Source: Elymus sibiricus | Lineage: Eukaryota; Streptophyta; Magnoliopsida; Poales; Poaceae | Reading direction: 5' to 3' | Length of the DNA stretch: 64,000 bases | NCBI GenBank assembly: GCA_039707655.1 | Contig: CM077668.1 | Coordinates: 399,431,630-399,495,629, forward strand | Shown: piece after piece, positions 10,776 to 24,800 of the stretch | Position numbering within the stretch: the stretch's first letter is position 1 | Layout: each line of letters starts with the position of its first letter | Notes under the pieces: model-generated | Seen by the model: only the letters and a program-made list of their open reading frames with translations | The model's database searches: none | What the model was told of the DNA's origin: nothing | Made by a program: the position numbers and the translations under genes

Positions 10776-11620
10776 CTTTAATAACATCTGTAAACATCTG
10801 TAAAAGTTAAGGTGTTAATGGGCACACAAAAAAAACAAATTATATACGTGTACTCCGTTTGGAACTCCACGAAAATGAATTTGGGGGAAAAAGTGTACGT
10901 TTGTGAATTTGCAAGAAAAATATGGTTGCAGAGGGGTCCTTTAGTTTCTTTAAAGTGAAAATGAAATATTATGTTTGGCATTAAGGGAGTTTATGATATT
11001 TCTGTTGTTTAAACGGTTCTAAGAATTCTGAGTGTTTCAAATTCAACGGTTTGGCGCGCACTGCAGAGTGGGCAGGCGCCCCATCAACGAACCTATGTGG
11101 CGTAGACATGTAGAAGCGCGTGAAAGGTAGGGGTGTGCGTGAGCCGCGCCACTAGAGAGCCAACCGGACGCGGCCTCGGGATGACATCTCTTAAATACGA
11201 CAAAGCCATAAAAATTCTAAAATGCATTCCAATCGTACCTTTCATGATTTCCGCTCCAACGCGTATGGTGCGTTTTTTAGTTTATGCGAAACAATAAGAC
11301 CTTTTTCTTTTTCTTATATGCAACATCTTGGAGCAAATAAGCGCAATTCATCTATTTTGTCAAGTATAATTGTGCGGTTTTTGCTAAGGGGGTGGTGTGA
11401 CATGTTTGTGGATCCTACACGACTAGCTTGGTAATGTTAACTACACGGATGGAGTGAATAAGCCACTATTTTTTTAATCTTTTCTGGTTGATTATAGTGA
11501 TTGCGGATAAATAAATTATGTAAAAAATGCAAGTAACTGATGTCCCTTTGTATGTGAGCAATACAGCAAGTTATGAGCCAAAGTGAATTTCCGGTTAAAT
11601 TACTCTAAGCATATATAGAG
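10776..11620. other. Unassigned DNA upstream of the cullin-like gene
   Basis: Contains a few GC-rich words at 11050-11180 and AT-rich DNA after that. No gene or family recognised. Confidence 0.35.
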
Positions 11621-12143
11621 TGATACGATGGAATAATCAAAGTGGGCATATAGATGATGATCTATCCCAAAGTTCGCGTCTTTGGAGGGACGCTAATCTC
11701 TGTTGGAGATATGGAGGCCCAACAAAGCACATGCAACACAATTTTTCACCTTCTTCACCTTGAACCTAGGCAAACTAATTCCAAGCTCAACCACTAAGGA
11801 TAGGTTAGGTCTTGAGGCGACCTCCAACCTTCACAAACAACGGGGCAGCCACAAATAAAAAAGATTATCGGTGACACGTGCGCATAGGGTATTCAACCTC
11901 CAGAGTAAAAAGATCGAAGGGAGACTTGAAAACTTGCTCAAATATTTTGGTCAAAATAGGGGAAAGCTTGGATCTCACTTTAGTTCAGCTTCCCTCCCAA
12001 ATCCCAATCCCCTTTGTAATATCCCCCTATCACAGAGAATCGGCCAAATGATGATTTGGAGAAGTGGGGAAAAGCAATGGGGTTGAATTTGAAAGTTAGC
12101 CCGAAGGGGTGGCTCTAATCCTAGGCGGGTATTTATAGGTCGT
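11621..12143 (-). mobile_element. Interrupted host LTR-like segment carrying the B insertion
   Basis: On the minus strand this reads as a promoter: CCTATAAATACCCGCC (TATA box) followed by leader-like DNA. Joining 12143 to 42603 across element B restores continuous sequence; 42603-42863 and 51443 onward are its likely continuation across elements B and C. I infer an old LTR, minus orientation, of unknown family. It is the landing site of B. Confidence 0.35.
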
Positions 12144-13553
12144 TGATACGTCCCAAACGTATCTACTTTTTCCAACACTTTTGCTCTAGTTTTGGACTCT
12201 AATTTGCATGATTTGAATGGAACTAACCCGGACTGACGCTGTTTTCAGCAGAATTGCCATGGTGTTGTTTTTGTGCAGAAATAAAAGTTCTCGGATGGAC
12301 CTGAAAATTTACGGAGAATTATTTCAGAATATATAAAAAATACTGGCGCAAAGATCCACCAGAGGGGGGGGGGCACCAGGCGCCACAAGCCTGGGGGGCG
12401 CGCCCACCCCCAGGGCGCGCCTGGCAGGCTTGTGGGCCCCTGCCAGCTCCGTTTACCCTAATTCCATTGCTATAAGTACCTATTCGTGGAGAAATATCAG
12501 AGAGAAAAGAATCATCGCGTTTTACGATACGGAGCCGCTGCCACCTCCTGTTCTTCATCGGGAGGGCTGATCTGGAGTCCGTTTGGGGCTCCGGAGAGGG
12601 GGATTCGACGCCGTCGTCATCATCAACCATCCTCCATCACCAATTTCATGATGCTCACCGTCGTGCGTGAGTAATTTCTTCGTAGGCTTGATGGACGGTG
12701 ATGGGTTGGATGAGATTTACCATGTAATCGAGTCAATTTGTTAGGGCTTTGATCCCTAGTATCCACTATGTTCTGAGATTGATGTTGCTATGACTTTGCT
12801 ATGCTTAATGCTTGTCACTAGGGCCCGAGAGCCATGATTTCAGATCTGAACCTTTATGTTTTCATGAATATATTTGAGTTCTTGATCCTATCTTGCAAGT
12901 TATATGCACCTGTTACGTGTCATGATCCGCATACCCCAAGGTGACAATAATTGGGATTCTTTCTGGTGATTGCCGTAGTTTGAGGAGTTCATGTATTCAC
13001 TATGTGCTAATGCTTTGTTCCGGTTCTCTATTAAAAGGAGGCCTTAATATCCCTTAGTTTCCTGAAGGACCCCGCTGCCACGGGAGGGTAGGACAAAAGA
13101 TGTCAAGTTCTTACTATAAGCACATATGACTATATACGGAATATATGCCTACATTACATTGATGAATTGGAGCTATTGTGTATCGTCCTAGGTTGTGACT
13201 GTTATATGATGAATGTCATCCAACATAACTATCCATCACTGATCCAATGCCTACGCTTTTTCGCATATTGAACTTTGCTAAGTTACTTTTGTTGATGCTG
13301 CTGTTACAATCACTACAAAACCGCTACTGTTACTGTTACTATTGCTATTGTTACTACTGCTCTTGAAACTATCAAACTAATGTGCTACTAAACACTTTGC
13401 TGCAGATATTTAGTTCTCCGGGTGTGGTTGAATTGACAACTCAACTGCTAATACTCACAAATATTCTTTGGCTCCCCTTGTGTCGAATCAATAAATCTGG
13501 GTGAAATACTACCCGCGAAAACTGTTGCGATCCCCTATACTTGTGGGTTATCA
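12144..13553 (+). repeat. 5' LTR of element B
   Basis: 1410 bp, TG...CA ends, TATA-like word GCTATAAGTACC at about 12470, and a GC-rich hairpin (12383-12435) just before it. The partner LTR differs by scattered substitutions and small indels. Confidence 0.9.
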
Positions 13554-13564
13554 AGACCTTTTTC

Positions 13565-13582
13565 TGGCGCCATTGCCGGGGA
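13565..13582 (+). promoter_or_regulatory. Primer binding site of element B
   Basis: TGGCGCCATTGCCGGGGA, 11 bp inside the LTR. The same word with G for A occurs at the matching place in element C (TGGCGCCGTTGCCGGGGA). Confidence 0.8.
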
Positions 13583-13622
13583 GCATAGCTCTATCTGTTG
13601 AGTCACTTGGGATTTATATCTG

Positions 13623-16226
13623 TTGATCACTATGAAGAATCTGAAAGATGCTAAGACTAAGATCGTCCCCTCTATGACTAGAGGAGATAAGGAACTGCCA
13701 TCACACTCTGCACTTGATTCACCTTCTATTTTGAGTAAGCTTGCGACACCGCCACCTATTATTCATTCTGATATGTCGCAAGTTATTGATGATACTACTT
13801 CTGCTATGAATGATACTTATGATGATGCTAGTACTATACTTGATAATACTGTGCCACTTGGTGAATTTCTTGATGAACAAATTGCTAAAGCTAAAGAAAC
13901 TGAAAATGTTGAAACTCTTGAAAATTATGATTCACCTATTATGCCTAGCTCTCCTACTAGAGTTGAAATGCCTGAAACATCTAATGGTTATGTTTTTGAT
14001 AGGTAGACAGCTAGGGCAATTCTTGCTTGTAATGATAGGGATGAGGTTAGAAAATTGCTTGATGAGTTGAAAGAAAAATCTATGAGGGAGAGAATGAAAT
14101 ATGATCCTAAGTTTGCTACTTCTCCCATATTTGTTACTGATAAGGATTATGAATTCTCTGTCGATCCTGAGTTAATTACTTTGGTTGAATCTGATCCTTT
14201 TCATGGTTATGAAACTGAAACTGTTGTGGCACACCTTACTAAGTTGAATGATATTGCCACCCTATTTGCTCATGAGGAAAAGATTCGTTACTACTATATT
14301 CTTAAGTTGTTTCCTTTCTCATTAAAGGGTGATGCTAAGAAATGGTTTAATACTCTTGCTTCTGGTTGTGTGCGTAGTCCCCAGGATATGATATATTACT
14401 TCTCTGAAAAATATTTTCCTGCTCATAAGAAACAAGTTCCTTACAGGAAATATTCAACTTTGTGCAAATTGAATAAGAGAGTCTCCCTCAAGCTTGGGGG
14501 AGGCTTCTCCAACTACTTAATGCTTTGCCTGATCATCCTCTTAAGAAAAATGAAATACTTGATATCTTTTATAATGGACTAGCCGATGCTTCTAGGGACT
14601 ACCTAGATAGTTGTGCTGGTTGTGTTTTCAGGGAACGAACTGTTGGACAGGCTGAAGTACTATTGAATAATATATTGAGAAATGTCGATGATTGGACACT
14701 TCCTGAACCACCACCTAAGCCAACTCTGAAGAAGAGAGGTATTCTATTCCTCAATCCAGAAGATATGCAAGAAGCCAAGAAATCTATGAAGGAAAAAGGT
14801 ATTAAAGCTGAAGATGTTAAGAATTTACCACACATTGAAGAAATACATGGGCTCGACATCCCGACACAGGTAGTAGAGGTAAATTCTCTCACTAGATTTG
14901 ATGAAAGTGATGTTCCGTATAATAAATCTGCTAGTCAATGCATGTATGAATTTGATAATTACATCATTAAACATGAACACTTTAATATGTATGTTAGCAA
15001 TCAACTAAAACGGAATGCCATCATGATTGAACGCTTGAGTGATTTTATGTTTAGAACTGCTAATGATGTTAAATGCTTGAGTAAACATGCTTCTATGGTC
15101 TAGACTCAGTTAGAACAAATTGCTAAGTCACAAAATGATTTGCTTGATGAGATGAATAATAAAAGGAATGACCATGCCGTTAGAGTTGTTACTAGAGGAG
15201 ATAGAATGACTCGGGAGCCTCTGTATCCTAAAGGTCATCCTAAAAGAATTGAACAAGATTCTCAAAGAAATAATATTGAGGCACCTAGTCCTTCTAAGAA
15301 GAAAAAGAAAAAGAAAAGTGATAGGACTTTGCATGGTACTAATGAACCTGAAATAGAAAAACCTCCTGAGAATCATAATGATGCTTCTATTTCCGATGTT
15401 GAGACACAATCTGGTAATGACCATACACCTAGTGATAATGATAATGATAATGATAATGATAATGATGATGTTCATGTTGATGCTCAACCAGATAATGATG
15501 TAGAAATAGAACTTGCTGTTGATCTTGATAACCCACATCCTAAGAATAAAAGATATGATAAAAGAGACTTTGTTGCTAGAAAACATGGAAAGGAGAGAGA
15601 ACCATGGGTTGCCTTTCCCTACTAAACCATCTAAAAATAAGGATGATGAAGATTTTGAGCGCTTTGTTGAAATGCTTACACATGTCTTTTTGCGTACTCG
15701 CTTGATTGATATGTTGAAAATGTCTCCATATGCTAAATACATGAAATATATTATCACTAATAAAAGAAAAATACCTGAAGCTGAAATTTCTACCATGCTT
15801 GCAAATTATTCTTTTAAGGGGGGAATACCCAAAAAGTTAGGAGATCCAGGAATACCTAATATACCATGCTCCATTAAAAGAAGTTATGTCAAAACTGCTT
15901 TATGTGATTTAGGAGCCAGTGTTAGTGTTATGCCCTTCTCTTTATATAAAAGACTTGATTTGAATAAGCTTACACCTACTGAAATATCTTTGCAAATGGC
16001 TGATAAATCCACTGCTATACCTATTGGAATTTGCGAGGATGTTCCCGTTGTAGTTGCAAATGTTACTATCTTAACATATTTTGTTATACTTGATATGCCC
16101 GAGGACGACAACATGTCGATTATCCTTGGAAGACCCTTTTTGAATACTGCAGGGGCTGTTATTGATTGCAACAAAAGCAAGGTCACTTTTCATGTCAATG
16201 GTAATGAGCATACGATTTATTTTTAG
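13623..16226 (+). pseudogene. Gag-protease remnant of element B
   Basis: Gag begins MKNLKDAKTKIVPSMTRGDK; the capsid-like core reads FPFSLKGDAKKWFNTL and later LPDHPLKKNEILDIFYNGL. A protease follows with the active-site motif LCDLGASVSVMPFS and the flap-side IILGRPFLNTAGAVID. Lesions seen: in-frame TAG at about 14004 (Y-V-F-D-R-stop-T-A-R), a frameshift near 14475, an in-frame TAG near 15101 (SMV-stop-TQLEQ), and a frameshift near 15605-15620. A Lys-rich stretch and an Asn-Asp repeat (NDNDNDNDND) occur at about 15300-15470. No zinc knuckle or polymerase follows. Confidence 0.85.
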
Positions 16227-16705
16227 AAGAAACAAAGTTCGGTGAATGGTATCAATTGTATTGAAAAAGTTTCGACAATTACTATTGGAGGCTTCAAATT
16301 TCCTCTTCCTACTATCAAAAAGAAATATGAAATTCTTATTGTTGGGGAGATGCATATCCCCGTTGAGGTAACTTAGTGTTATACGAAAATTCTTCGGTTT
16401 CATGTCACTCGGAAATACTTTGTTAATAAGACTTGATCAACCTTATTAATGGATTCTTTTTGAAGGGCACGTGGTCGATGAATTTAGTAAGCACAACTTT
16501 TTGTAACCATAATTTGCTCTCTGTTATTTTTAGTAGAATAAAATAAAATGCCATGATTATCCTGTTTTCTGAATTATCCATGCAATAAAAAATGACCCAA
16601 AAATAAAAGTTCTCAGAATGCCTTGAAAATTTAGTATGATTTTTTCTAGAATATTTAAGAATTTTTGGCACTGAACCTCGTAAATCTGATTGCAATGAAT
16701 TCCTC

Positions 16706-17326
16706 ATGAACATTACTAAGGGTGAAACCGGAGGCATCACACAAGCTACTATGGGGAGCATTCATTTTCCTGCCATACATTATTTTGCTCTGTTGATTGG
16801 TAGATGCATTAATGGTAAACATGATCATAGTCATCTTTGCGCCCCTGACCTGAGCGTTCTTAAGAGTGCGGTGCTGGGAGATAGACAATTTAATATGGGG
16901 GCTATTGTTGCACGTCATTTACATAATAATGCTTTAGTTGGTGATTTCTTTGGTGGAATTTATGCCACTCGCCTAGCTACCTATCTTGGTGTGCCCATTA
17001 AACAAAATGACACCCTTTTGCCACCTAGTTTTCCGGATTATGATGCTATGTAACGCCACCAATTCCTTGAGAGGGGTTACCCCCCGTTCAGATACAGGCT
17101 AATCTTTAACAGGCGTCGTGTTTTCCATATTGTTTTGCCTGCTCCTGCCTTCTTTGATTTCCAGGGAAAACATAGACATTTCATACTTGAGGAGGAGGCT
17201 GAGGAGTACGAGAGGGCGGCAGAGACCGAGCGCCTTAACGAGGCAGCTTGCCAAGCTGTGGCAGCTGCATTTCAGTATAACCCGAACTACCATCACGGGC
17301 ATTATCCAGGCCAGGACTGGCCGTAG
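16706..17326 (+). pseudogene. Downstream ORF remnants of element B
   Basis: Two open stretches, about 16706-17053 (KGETGGITQATMGSIHFPAI ... MGAIVARHLHNNALVGDFFG) and 17135-17326 (PAPAFFDFQGKHRHFILEEE ... YHHGHYPGQDWP), lie between protease and polypurine tract. Similar extra ORFs are seen downstream in related Triticeae gypsy elements. A stop and frame change separate them. The function is unknown to me; the tail is rich in Glu, Ala and His. Confidence 0.55.
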
Positions 17327-17347
17327 ACCAACTTAGGCCAAAAGCCT

Positions 17348-17360
17348 AAGCTTGGGGGAG
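17348..17360 (+). promoter_or_regulatory. Internal polypurine-tract-like motif
   Basis: AAGCTTGGGGGAG, identical to the tract next to the 3' LTR of element B (41171-41183) and also present inside gag (14490-14502). Confidence 0.7.
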
Positions 17361-17649
17361 TACGTATTGTAGGAGATATGCCCTAGAGGCAGTAATAACA
17401 GTTATTTTGTATCTCCAAGTTTGTAATGAATGTTTATGTTCCATGCTATAACTGCAATGATTCTCGAGTCTGCAATATCCACGAGGCTTGGAGGGAAACT
17501 CATGTGCACGTGTGGTATAATAAACGGTAAAATGTATTCCTAGTCATGCCTCTAAGACTGGCTCAAGTATTGCATGATGATCCTGTTTTCCTGATCATGG
17601 GCATGACTATGCCGGCAATTTTGAGGGCACATTGTTAGACCATCGGTTC

Positions 17650-18230
17650 CAGGGGAAGACCAAAGATCTTGCGCGGCAGGTCCGCCAGAAAAACTCAAAA
17701 GAGAAAGAAGTCTCGTTAATCTCTTCATGCTCGTTCCAAGTTCGAAGTACCTTTTGGCCAAAGAAAAACCCGCTTCCTGACACGATTGCCTCTTTATCTT
17801 TATATAGATAGATTTTATGGGGTTATTACTTAGTAAGTCTATTTTGTACAAGAGCCCCTCCTATCTGATAGAAAAGGGTCCCATGATCCCGAGCCAATCT
17901 TACCTTGGCTCGCAAACCCCAAGTTTGTCCATGAAGAGCTAATCTAATTGTATTTTTTTCTAGAATGGATTTCTTATGTGGAATACTAATGGATAGGGCC
18001 TCGTTGCTAAGTGCTACAAGATCTAGTGCACTGGAACTCGTGGTTATGGACCCGAATCCTTTAGTATGGAACATTGTCTTTTCCAAGTAAAAACCCCTAG
18101 TATATGAAAGAATGAAAAGGTGCTTTCGTTCTTGTGGAATAAGAAGCCCTCGTACCTTAATGAAAGGAAAATCATAATTTTTCGTTAGGTATTTGACCAA
18201 ATAGGATCGTCCAGTTCCTATAGAACCTAT
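17650..18230 (-). pseudogene. ycf2: Nuclear insert of plastid DNA: ycf2 fragment
   Basis: On the minus strand the translation is ycf2: [15 protein letters not shown] (the Walker A region), then [36 protein letters not shown], then [15 protein letters not shown], and in another frame [20 protein letters not shown] and [10 protein letters not shown]. Compared with full ycf2, a segment between Walker A and LLIPQ is missing, which fits the reduced ycf2 remnant of grass plastomes. It sits inside the LTR of element D, whose own text resumes on both sides (left about TAGACCATCGGTT, right GTGTTGAATCGACCC). Edges are good to a few bases. The sequence is frame-broken and not expressed as a protein. Confidence 0.85.
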
Positions 18231-18886
18231 CTTGTGTTGAATCGACCCGAATTGATGTTATGCTATGAGATACATTCGTCACAAGTTAATGGTTTATAAC
18301 ACAGAGATAGTTAATGTTTGCATAATTCCTTAGACCATGAGAGTATCGAGTTCCTTCGTACTTGCTTTGTAACTTTGGGGTTTGTTAAACGTCATCCGTA
18401 ACTGGGTGGCTATTACGGCGGCTTACGGGTTCACGGAAAAGTATGACAAGGAACGAGATAGCTCGAGATTGGGATTTGCTCCTCCGACGATGGAGAGATA
18501 TTCTCGGGCCCTCTCGGTGTTACGGTATCCATCATTGTCTGGCCAGACACAATGTGATTTGATCACAGGGATGCCGCAATACGGAAACGAGAAAAGAGAA
18601 CAAAACCGGTAACGAGGTAACTGGCATAGTGGACAAGTTGTTGATCCACGGGGATGCCGATAATTCTCACCTAGGGTGTTTGTAACATATCGCGAAGCAA
18701 CAGGAATAGCACACGGCAACTGGAGGTTCACTCGAATATTTATTCGTGTGGGTATAGGGGTCAATATGGGTGTTCACGGCTCCGATGTTGATCATTGACC
18801 AGAAAGTGTTCCGGTCATGTCTATACTTCACCGAACCTATAGGGTCACACGCTTAAGGGTCATCTATCTGCTGAATACTAGACAGG

Positions 18887-21800
18887 TGTGGCACCCCGGC
18901 TCAGAGAGACCGGAACACCCCGTATTCCAGCCCAGAGATCAAGTCTTCTAGAATACGGCACTGCTTGGCATAGAACAAATCAGCTCTTTATTACAAATAT
19001 AACGGGTACAAAGGTTCTGAAGGCACGAAGGTTACAAAGGCACGGCGACACTTTGCCTGCTAAGGTAGTTCTATGCTAGCAGCAGAACATCTCGAAGCGG
19101 AATAAATTCTAGCAGCGGAACAACGACGACGGTGATGAACTCCATTCCACAGGGACTCTGGCTGGGACGCATCCTAGAGCGCAACCTCGGGATCCTCGAC
19201 AAACAAGCAATCATGGCATCACCTGCAATCTGGCATGACACGCCAGGTGAGTACTTTGAATGTACTCGCAAGCTCATAGCAACCAAAGCAATCAAGACAT
19301 ACAACAGCATGGCATTTACCGGTTAATCAATCAATGATGAACACGATACTACTAGAACAACATGAGCATGGTATGTACATATAATTCATGATATGAACAA
19401 GATGATACTAGCACTAGCATGCAAGGGAGTCGACGTTTAAGATTTCATGGACCAACTTACTCTGCTCGGAGGTTATCTCGTAACCACCATAGGTATCAAT
19501 CTTTCTTCCCGTCGTGATCATCACACGATCACCTCATGATCAACCATCATCAAGAATACCATCGTGATCATCTCATGACCACATAAAGATCAACCAACTT
19601 CTTTTCTCATGGAACCGGGGTTGTTATTATTCAGGTTAATATTTCTGTTGACCCATAGTGTGACCTACTACAAACTGTGTCCATGACCGAGGACGCGGCT
19701 ATCGATAGATTATACACTCTGCAGAGGTTAGTACATTGTACCCACACTACGGAACTCATGGCCTCGTGCTCCCATTCGGGTGGACCAACGACATTCCGAC
19801 AAAACCAATCTATTGCATGACACTCTCCCGGCCACTCCGACAAACTCCCCTTTGGGCTATGTCCTGGGTGTCCCCGATGTCAACTCGTGACATCCGCCAC
19901 CTTTGTGGCCGCCACCGTCGTGGCCAAAATAACAACTGTCCCAAACGGGGACTCTGGATCCATACAACTCAGGCACACAAGGCTATGGCCGCCTACCTGA
20001 TCAGGGTAGCGCGCACCCATAACCTTCCCTATTTGGAGGTTCCGGCGAGAGGCATGACAATAGACCGCATTAGGGCCTCCCCATCCAGGCAAGTGTGGTT
20101 GCACTGGTGAGCTTGATTCGGTGGCACCATGACTCAGCCAACAGATTTGTTCAAGTTCGATTAATGTCAGGTTCAACTTGAATGGTGATGAGCTGAGTCA
20201 TAAAGAAATAACAATGCATATGAGCAGGCTATCAGTGTAACCATGGATGGGCAACATAACCATTTAACAACATAGCATTAACCATGATAAATCATTTAGT
20301 CTACAGGATGCAAATGAGCATGGCATAACGATGATCATGGCTATCACAAGTATTTTCATAACAAACCCTAACTACTCATATGAGGATATCATTATCACTA
20401 GCCTCGGAAAAGATTACAAGAATAAAACATGAGAGTAAAATCATTAACAATTAATCATGTCACTCACTAGATGAAAATGAACATGGCATAAACATGGACA
20501 TGGATTCACAAGCATATACATAGCCTTCACAAAATAATTAAATGAGCAAACCATTATTAAATATTCAAGTGGAAACCATGGCTATTGCAATGCCATCATG
20601 CAAGTGGCTGTTGTGGCTTGCCTGGGGTTGATGGATTCACCGGGGAGAGGTGCGATGAACTCGCGGAAAGAATCGCCGGAAAAGTTTCCCTCTCGGCGGA
20701 GCTGATTAGGGGGCAAGGGCAAAATGGTCATTTTCACAGTGTGACAATGTGGCGCCCCGCCTGATTACCACAGTAGCCAGACGGTCGCCGCACACACCAG
20801 GCCAGGAAATCACTCTGGCATGCGCGTTTACAACAAGTATCATGAACACAGGCATTTCTATTAATAGATATATAATAGTCTTACATGATATTTACAAGGG
20901 TGATGGTAGCGGAAAAGCTCTATCTAAGGCAGCATGGTCTTGGTGCGGCTCCAATCCACAGGGATCTGACTGGGTTACTCTTCTAGCCCGCGAACACTCC
21001 GGCTCCTCGCTAGGGGTCGTTGAATCCTTAGGTGAACCTGGCCACATTGAAGGCCGCTGAGTACTTTTGAATGTACTCGCAAGCAAACCAAACCAACATA
21101 TACACCAAGCAAAGCAATCCATGGCATTCAAGCATGCATTCATTATCATAACAATATTAGCTATCATGTCTGAGCAGGATTAGCCAGCAATATCATATCA
21201 TAACAGAATTATCTAGCATGTTAACTATCAAAGTAACTGTAGTATGACGAAGAAACAGCATATCAAGTAATTAATCCATACTCCGAATAATCTTAGGATC
21301 CAATCCAAACCCGATCCAAATCATATCCAAGTCATGCGGTCATCCGACCACTCATCTCATAGCCATCTCATGGCTAACATCCCATATACCTGACATCATC
21401 CGATGTCCCTGCATCTGCACTATAAATCTGACAAATCATACCTTTCTCTGGTTCATTATTAACATCATATGGTTTGTTCCTCCAGACTCGACACAGACCA
21501 AATAGTGTGACCTAGTACGAACTGTGTCCCATGACCGAGGACGCGGCTATTCGAATAGATTTACACTCTGCAGAGGTTTCGCACTTTACCCACACTATGG
21601 AGCTCCTGGCCTCATGCTCCCATTCGGGTGGACCGGTGCTGCTCCAACGAAACTTATCTATTACCTGTCACTCTTATGGTCCCACCGACAACCATACCCC
21701 TTCCGGGTCATGTCCTGGGTGGCCCCTGTGTCACTCCTAACACCTGCCACCGTCGTGGCCAAACAAAACTGTCCCAAATGGGGACCCGCGCGCAAATAAC

Positions 21801-24800
21801 CGGGGCTCACAAGGTTATCGCCGCTTATCGGGCCAGGGTAGCATGCACGCATAACCTCCCCTCTTTGGAGGTACTAACAAGAGGCAAGACAATAGACCAA
21901 GCTAGGGCCTTCCCATAAAGGCAAGTGTGGCTGCACTTGATGAGCTCGGTTCGGTGGCACTATGACTCGATCTAGCCGACGGAGGAGGTTGTTGTCATTA
22001 TATCATATTTTTTTATCATTGCAATAATAATGATAATCCAAGATGTAAACTAGTATATCAACATAACAACCTATCTCGATACTATATTACAATGAGTCAC
22101 TAGTGCGATAGCATTCATGATAAACAATGGTGGAGTAAACAACAAGTTGAACTAGCAGGATTCGCCTACTCATTTACTTTCACCATAAACATGATCATTA
22201 ATTTAAACACACAAGAATAACACAGAAGCAATGCTTTAGGGCATATATCAGATGGTCGGCTTGCCTGGGGGTCGATAGATTCACCGAAGAGAAGCGTGAT
22301 CACCTCGCGGAAAAGATTCGCCGAAGAAGATTCCCTCTCGGAGGGGCTGAATATAGGGCAGGGGCAAAATGGTCATTTTCATAAAGTGTCAACCTCATGA
22401 AAATGATACCATCGGAACGGGCTCGACGAACAGAGAACGTGGGCTTTGGAATCACCTGAATCGGAGTTGCGGATGAAAAGATATGGTGGTTTTTCTGCCA
22501 GGGACCTTTCTGCAATTATTTTATTTGCATCCGGGTCCTAGCCAGTTATTCCACTGATAAAAGAAAAAGTGCACTGTTGCACTGGGCCATCCTGGGCTGA
22601 ATTCGGCCACAGCTGGGCTGGACACTGAAAACGTATTGCAGAATATACGCTTTCGGGCAAATAAAAGCGCACTTCCGCACACGCCTGAGGCCGGTTACGC
22701 TTTCGGTAGAAGGAAGCGTATTCCACAGGAATACGTCTTCACTTAGGTCCGCGGGCCCGGTTGGCTGAGCCGCTTACAGGCGGGGCCCGCCTGCAGGGCT
22801 TTCTTCCTCCTCGCGAAACAGAGGATGAGCTCGGCTGGGCGTACCCCGGCGCTCATTCCGGCGACGGTGGTGCTCGAGGGGGCCAACCGAGGGTGGGGAT
22901 GGATGCGGTGCTCCAAGCCGCACCCGTGGGTACCCGTGGCGGCGGCGGGGAGGCTCTGTGGTGGTCGGACGCTGGTGGAGGCGAATGGCGGCAATGGTGG
23001 AGCTCGGGGTCGAGGCTAAGGCCTGCCCCGGAGCAAAATGGAGGCGGGGAGGGCCTCTAGGTGGTGGTGGGGGTCGACGGTGGGGGTTAGGTGGAGAGGG
23101 GAGAGACCACGAAGCTCGAATTTGAGCGGTGGCTGCCGGCGGAGCTCCAGCCAGAGAGAAGAAATGGGGGCTCCTCGAGCTCAAATGAGTGGAGGGGTGG
23201 GGCTCTAGGAGGGAGGAGAGGAGGCTATGGGTGCAGGGGAGGCTCGGGGGGGCTTATTTATAGGCAGCCGAGGCGCTTGGATGAGCACAGCCGCCGTGGC
23301 GGCCTTATCGGCGTCCTGGCGCCTTCGGCGAGGTGGCCGGCGCCGGTTGGTGCCGACCTGACACGCGGATGAGGACGGGGCTGCGCTGGCGCGCTCGAGA
23401 AGACTCGGGGAGGAAGAGGACAGCAGAGGGGATGACGATGGCGAGTCACGGGCAGGACAGTGGCCATGGCGGGGCTCGCCGTGGCGCAACAAGGGGGAAG
23501 AAGGGGGGGAAGCGCTGGAGAGGGTGTACGTGGACGCCGCGGAGCCGCTAGACACGTTTGGACAAGCCGGGGCTGCTCGAGCTGTCCTGCCCGACGCGAC
23601 GACCGCGTAGAGCACAGTCTCTGCTTGCTGTTCACGCGGTCACCACGGGCATAGCGCGCTCTGCTGCCAGTCTGGCCGTCACACCTTGTCCAACAGGTGT
23701 ATCACTGCTCAAATGGACAAGATTGGTCATTGGAGAAGCCAGGAAGGGTCTAGGTTGGTCGGGGGGATCCAGAGCAGTTTCTGGACAGAAACTTGGGCAG
23801 GAAGTTGTGGTCAGAAAAATGTGCCAATGAGCTGGGCAAGATGTCACAGAGAAATGTAGTAGGAAGGAGTAGATTCTGGAAAAATTTGAAGCCATTTGGA
23901 CCTTGTTTGCATGCACTTCCTTTGTAATGCAAATTTTGGTCCAGAAACTGAACTATGATGTTCTGCTCAAATGGCTGAATAGATTAGGCTGAAATTTGGT
24001 GGAGGGAAGTGATTTTGGTGTATGGATGTACTGGAAAAATTTCAGATCATTTGGATGTTTCTACATGGTACTTCCTTCACAGAGCTTCCTGCTGGACAAA
24101 AGCTAGATGGAATTTTTGGGAGAAATTGGCTAGATAGAATGATGGGAATTTTTGCATGATCACATCATATAGTGAATGTGAGGGCCTGGATTAATTTCAG
24201 GAGTTTTGAAGCAATATAAAGTATAGTTGATTCACAACCTCAAAATATATCCAGAAACAAGAATTGGATTATGCTCTCAAAATCTGAACTATGGAACTTG
24301 GTTTCTTGATGGAAATGGTGAAGATATGGATAGGAGAAGCTTCACAAATTATTTGGGATTTTTCCTGGCTACCAAAATGGTAGTTCCTTTGAATGCCCAA
24401 AATGCAATATTGGCTTTAAATAGGAAAATGCAATTTACCTTATTTAATCATGGCCAATATTTTTATAGGATCTCAATATGGTCACAAAGAATATCTCCAC
24501 AAGTTTTCATGAACTTTGGAGATGGATAGATATTTTCCTGGATTTAATTCCTTTAAACAGTAGAAAAAGGAATTAATTTTAAATGAAAAATATTGCAAAT
24601 GACTTGGCAATATTTTTACATATCCAGGGTTTATAGATGTGGGATGATCAGTGGGAAAAATTAGGGTTCCTTTGTAACGGAAGGAATTAGGGTTTCCCTT
24701 CCGGTAATTTGGAAGGTAGGGTTTCGGCGGTAAAATCCTGAGAATGAAGTTTGAGTGGCAAGGTTGGACTGGAGAGAATCTCTGGTTGGATAGAAAAGGC

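Noticed and set aside
10203..10803. Several overlapping ORFs on both strands
   Set aside because: GC-rich leader DNA gives open frames in many phases; composition fits a 5' UTR and no domain is visible.
12319..12630. 103-codon ORF in LTR B
   Set aside because: It lies across the hairpin and TATA region of an LTR; chance frame.
15128..15796. 222-codon minus-strand ORF with long Ile runs
   Set aside because: Shadow of the Asn/Asp repeat in the gag of element B.
17826..18200. ycf2 frame as an active nuclear gene
   Set aside because: Fragment only, broken frame further on, no promoter or start context; better explained as transferred plastid DNA.
22743..23915. Many ORFs of 60-136 codons in A2
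   Set aside because: Overlapping frames on both strands in a GC-rich part of a long LTR, low complexity Arg/Gly/Pro. Not conserved in A1 and A3 as protein.
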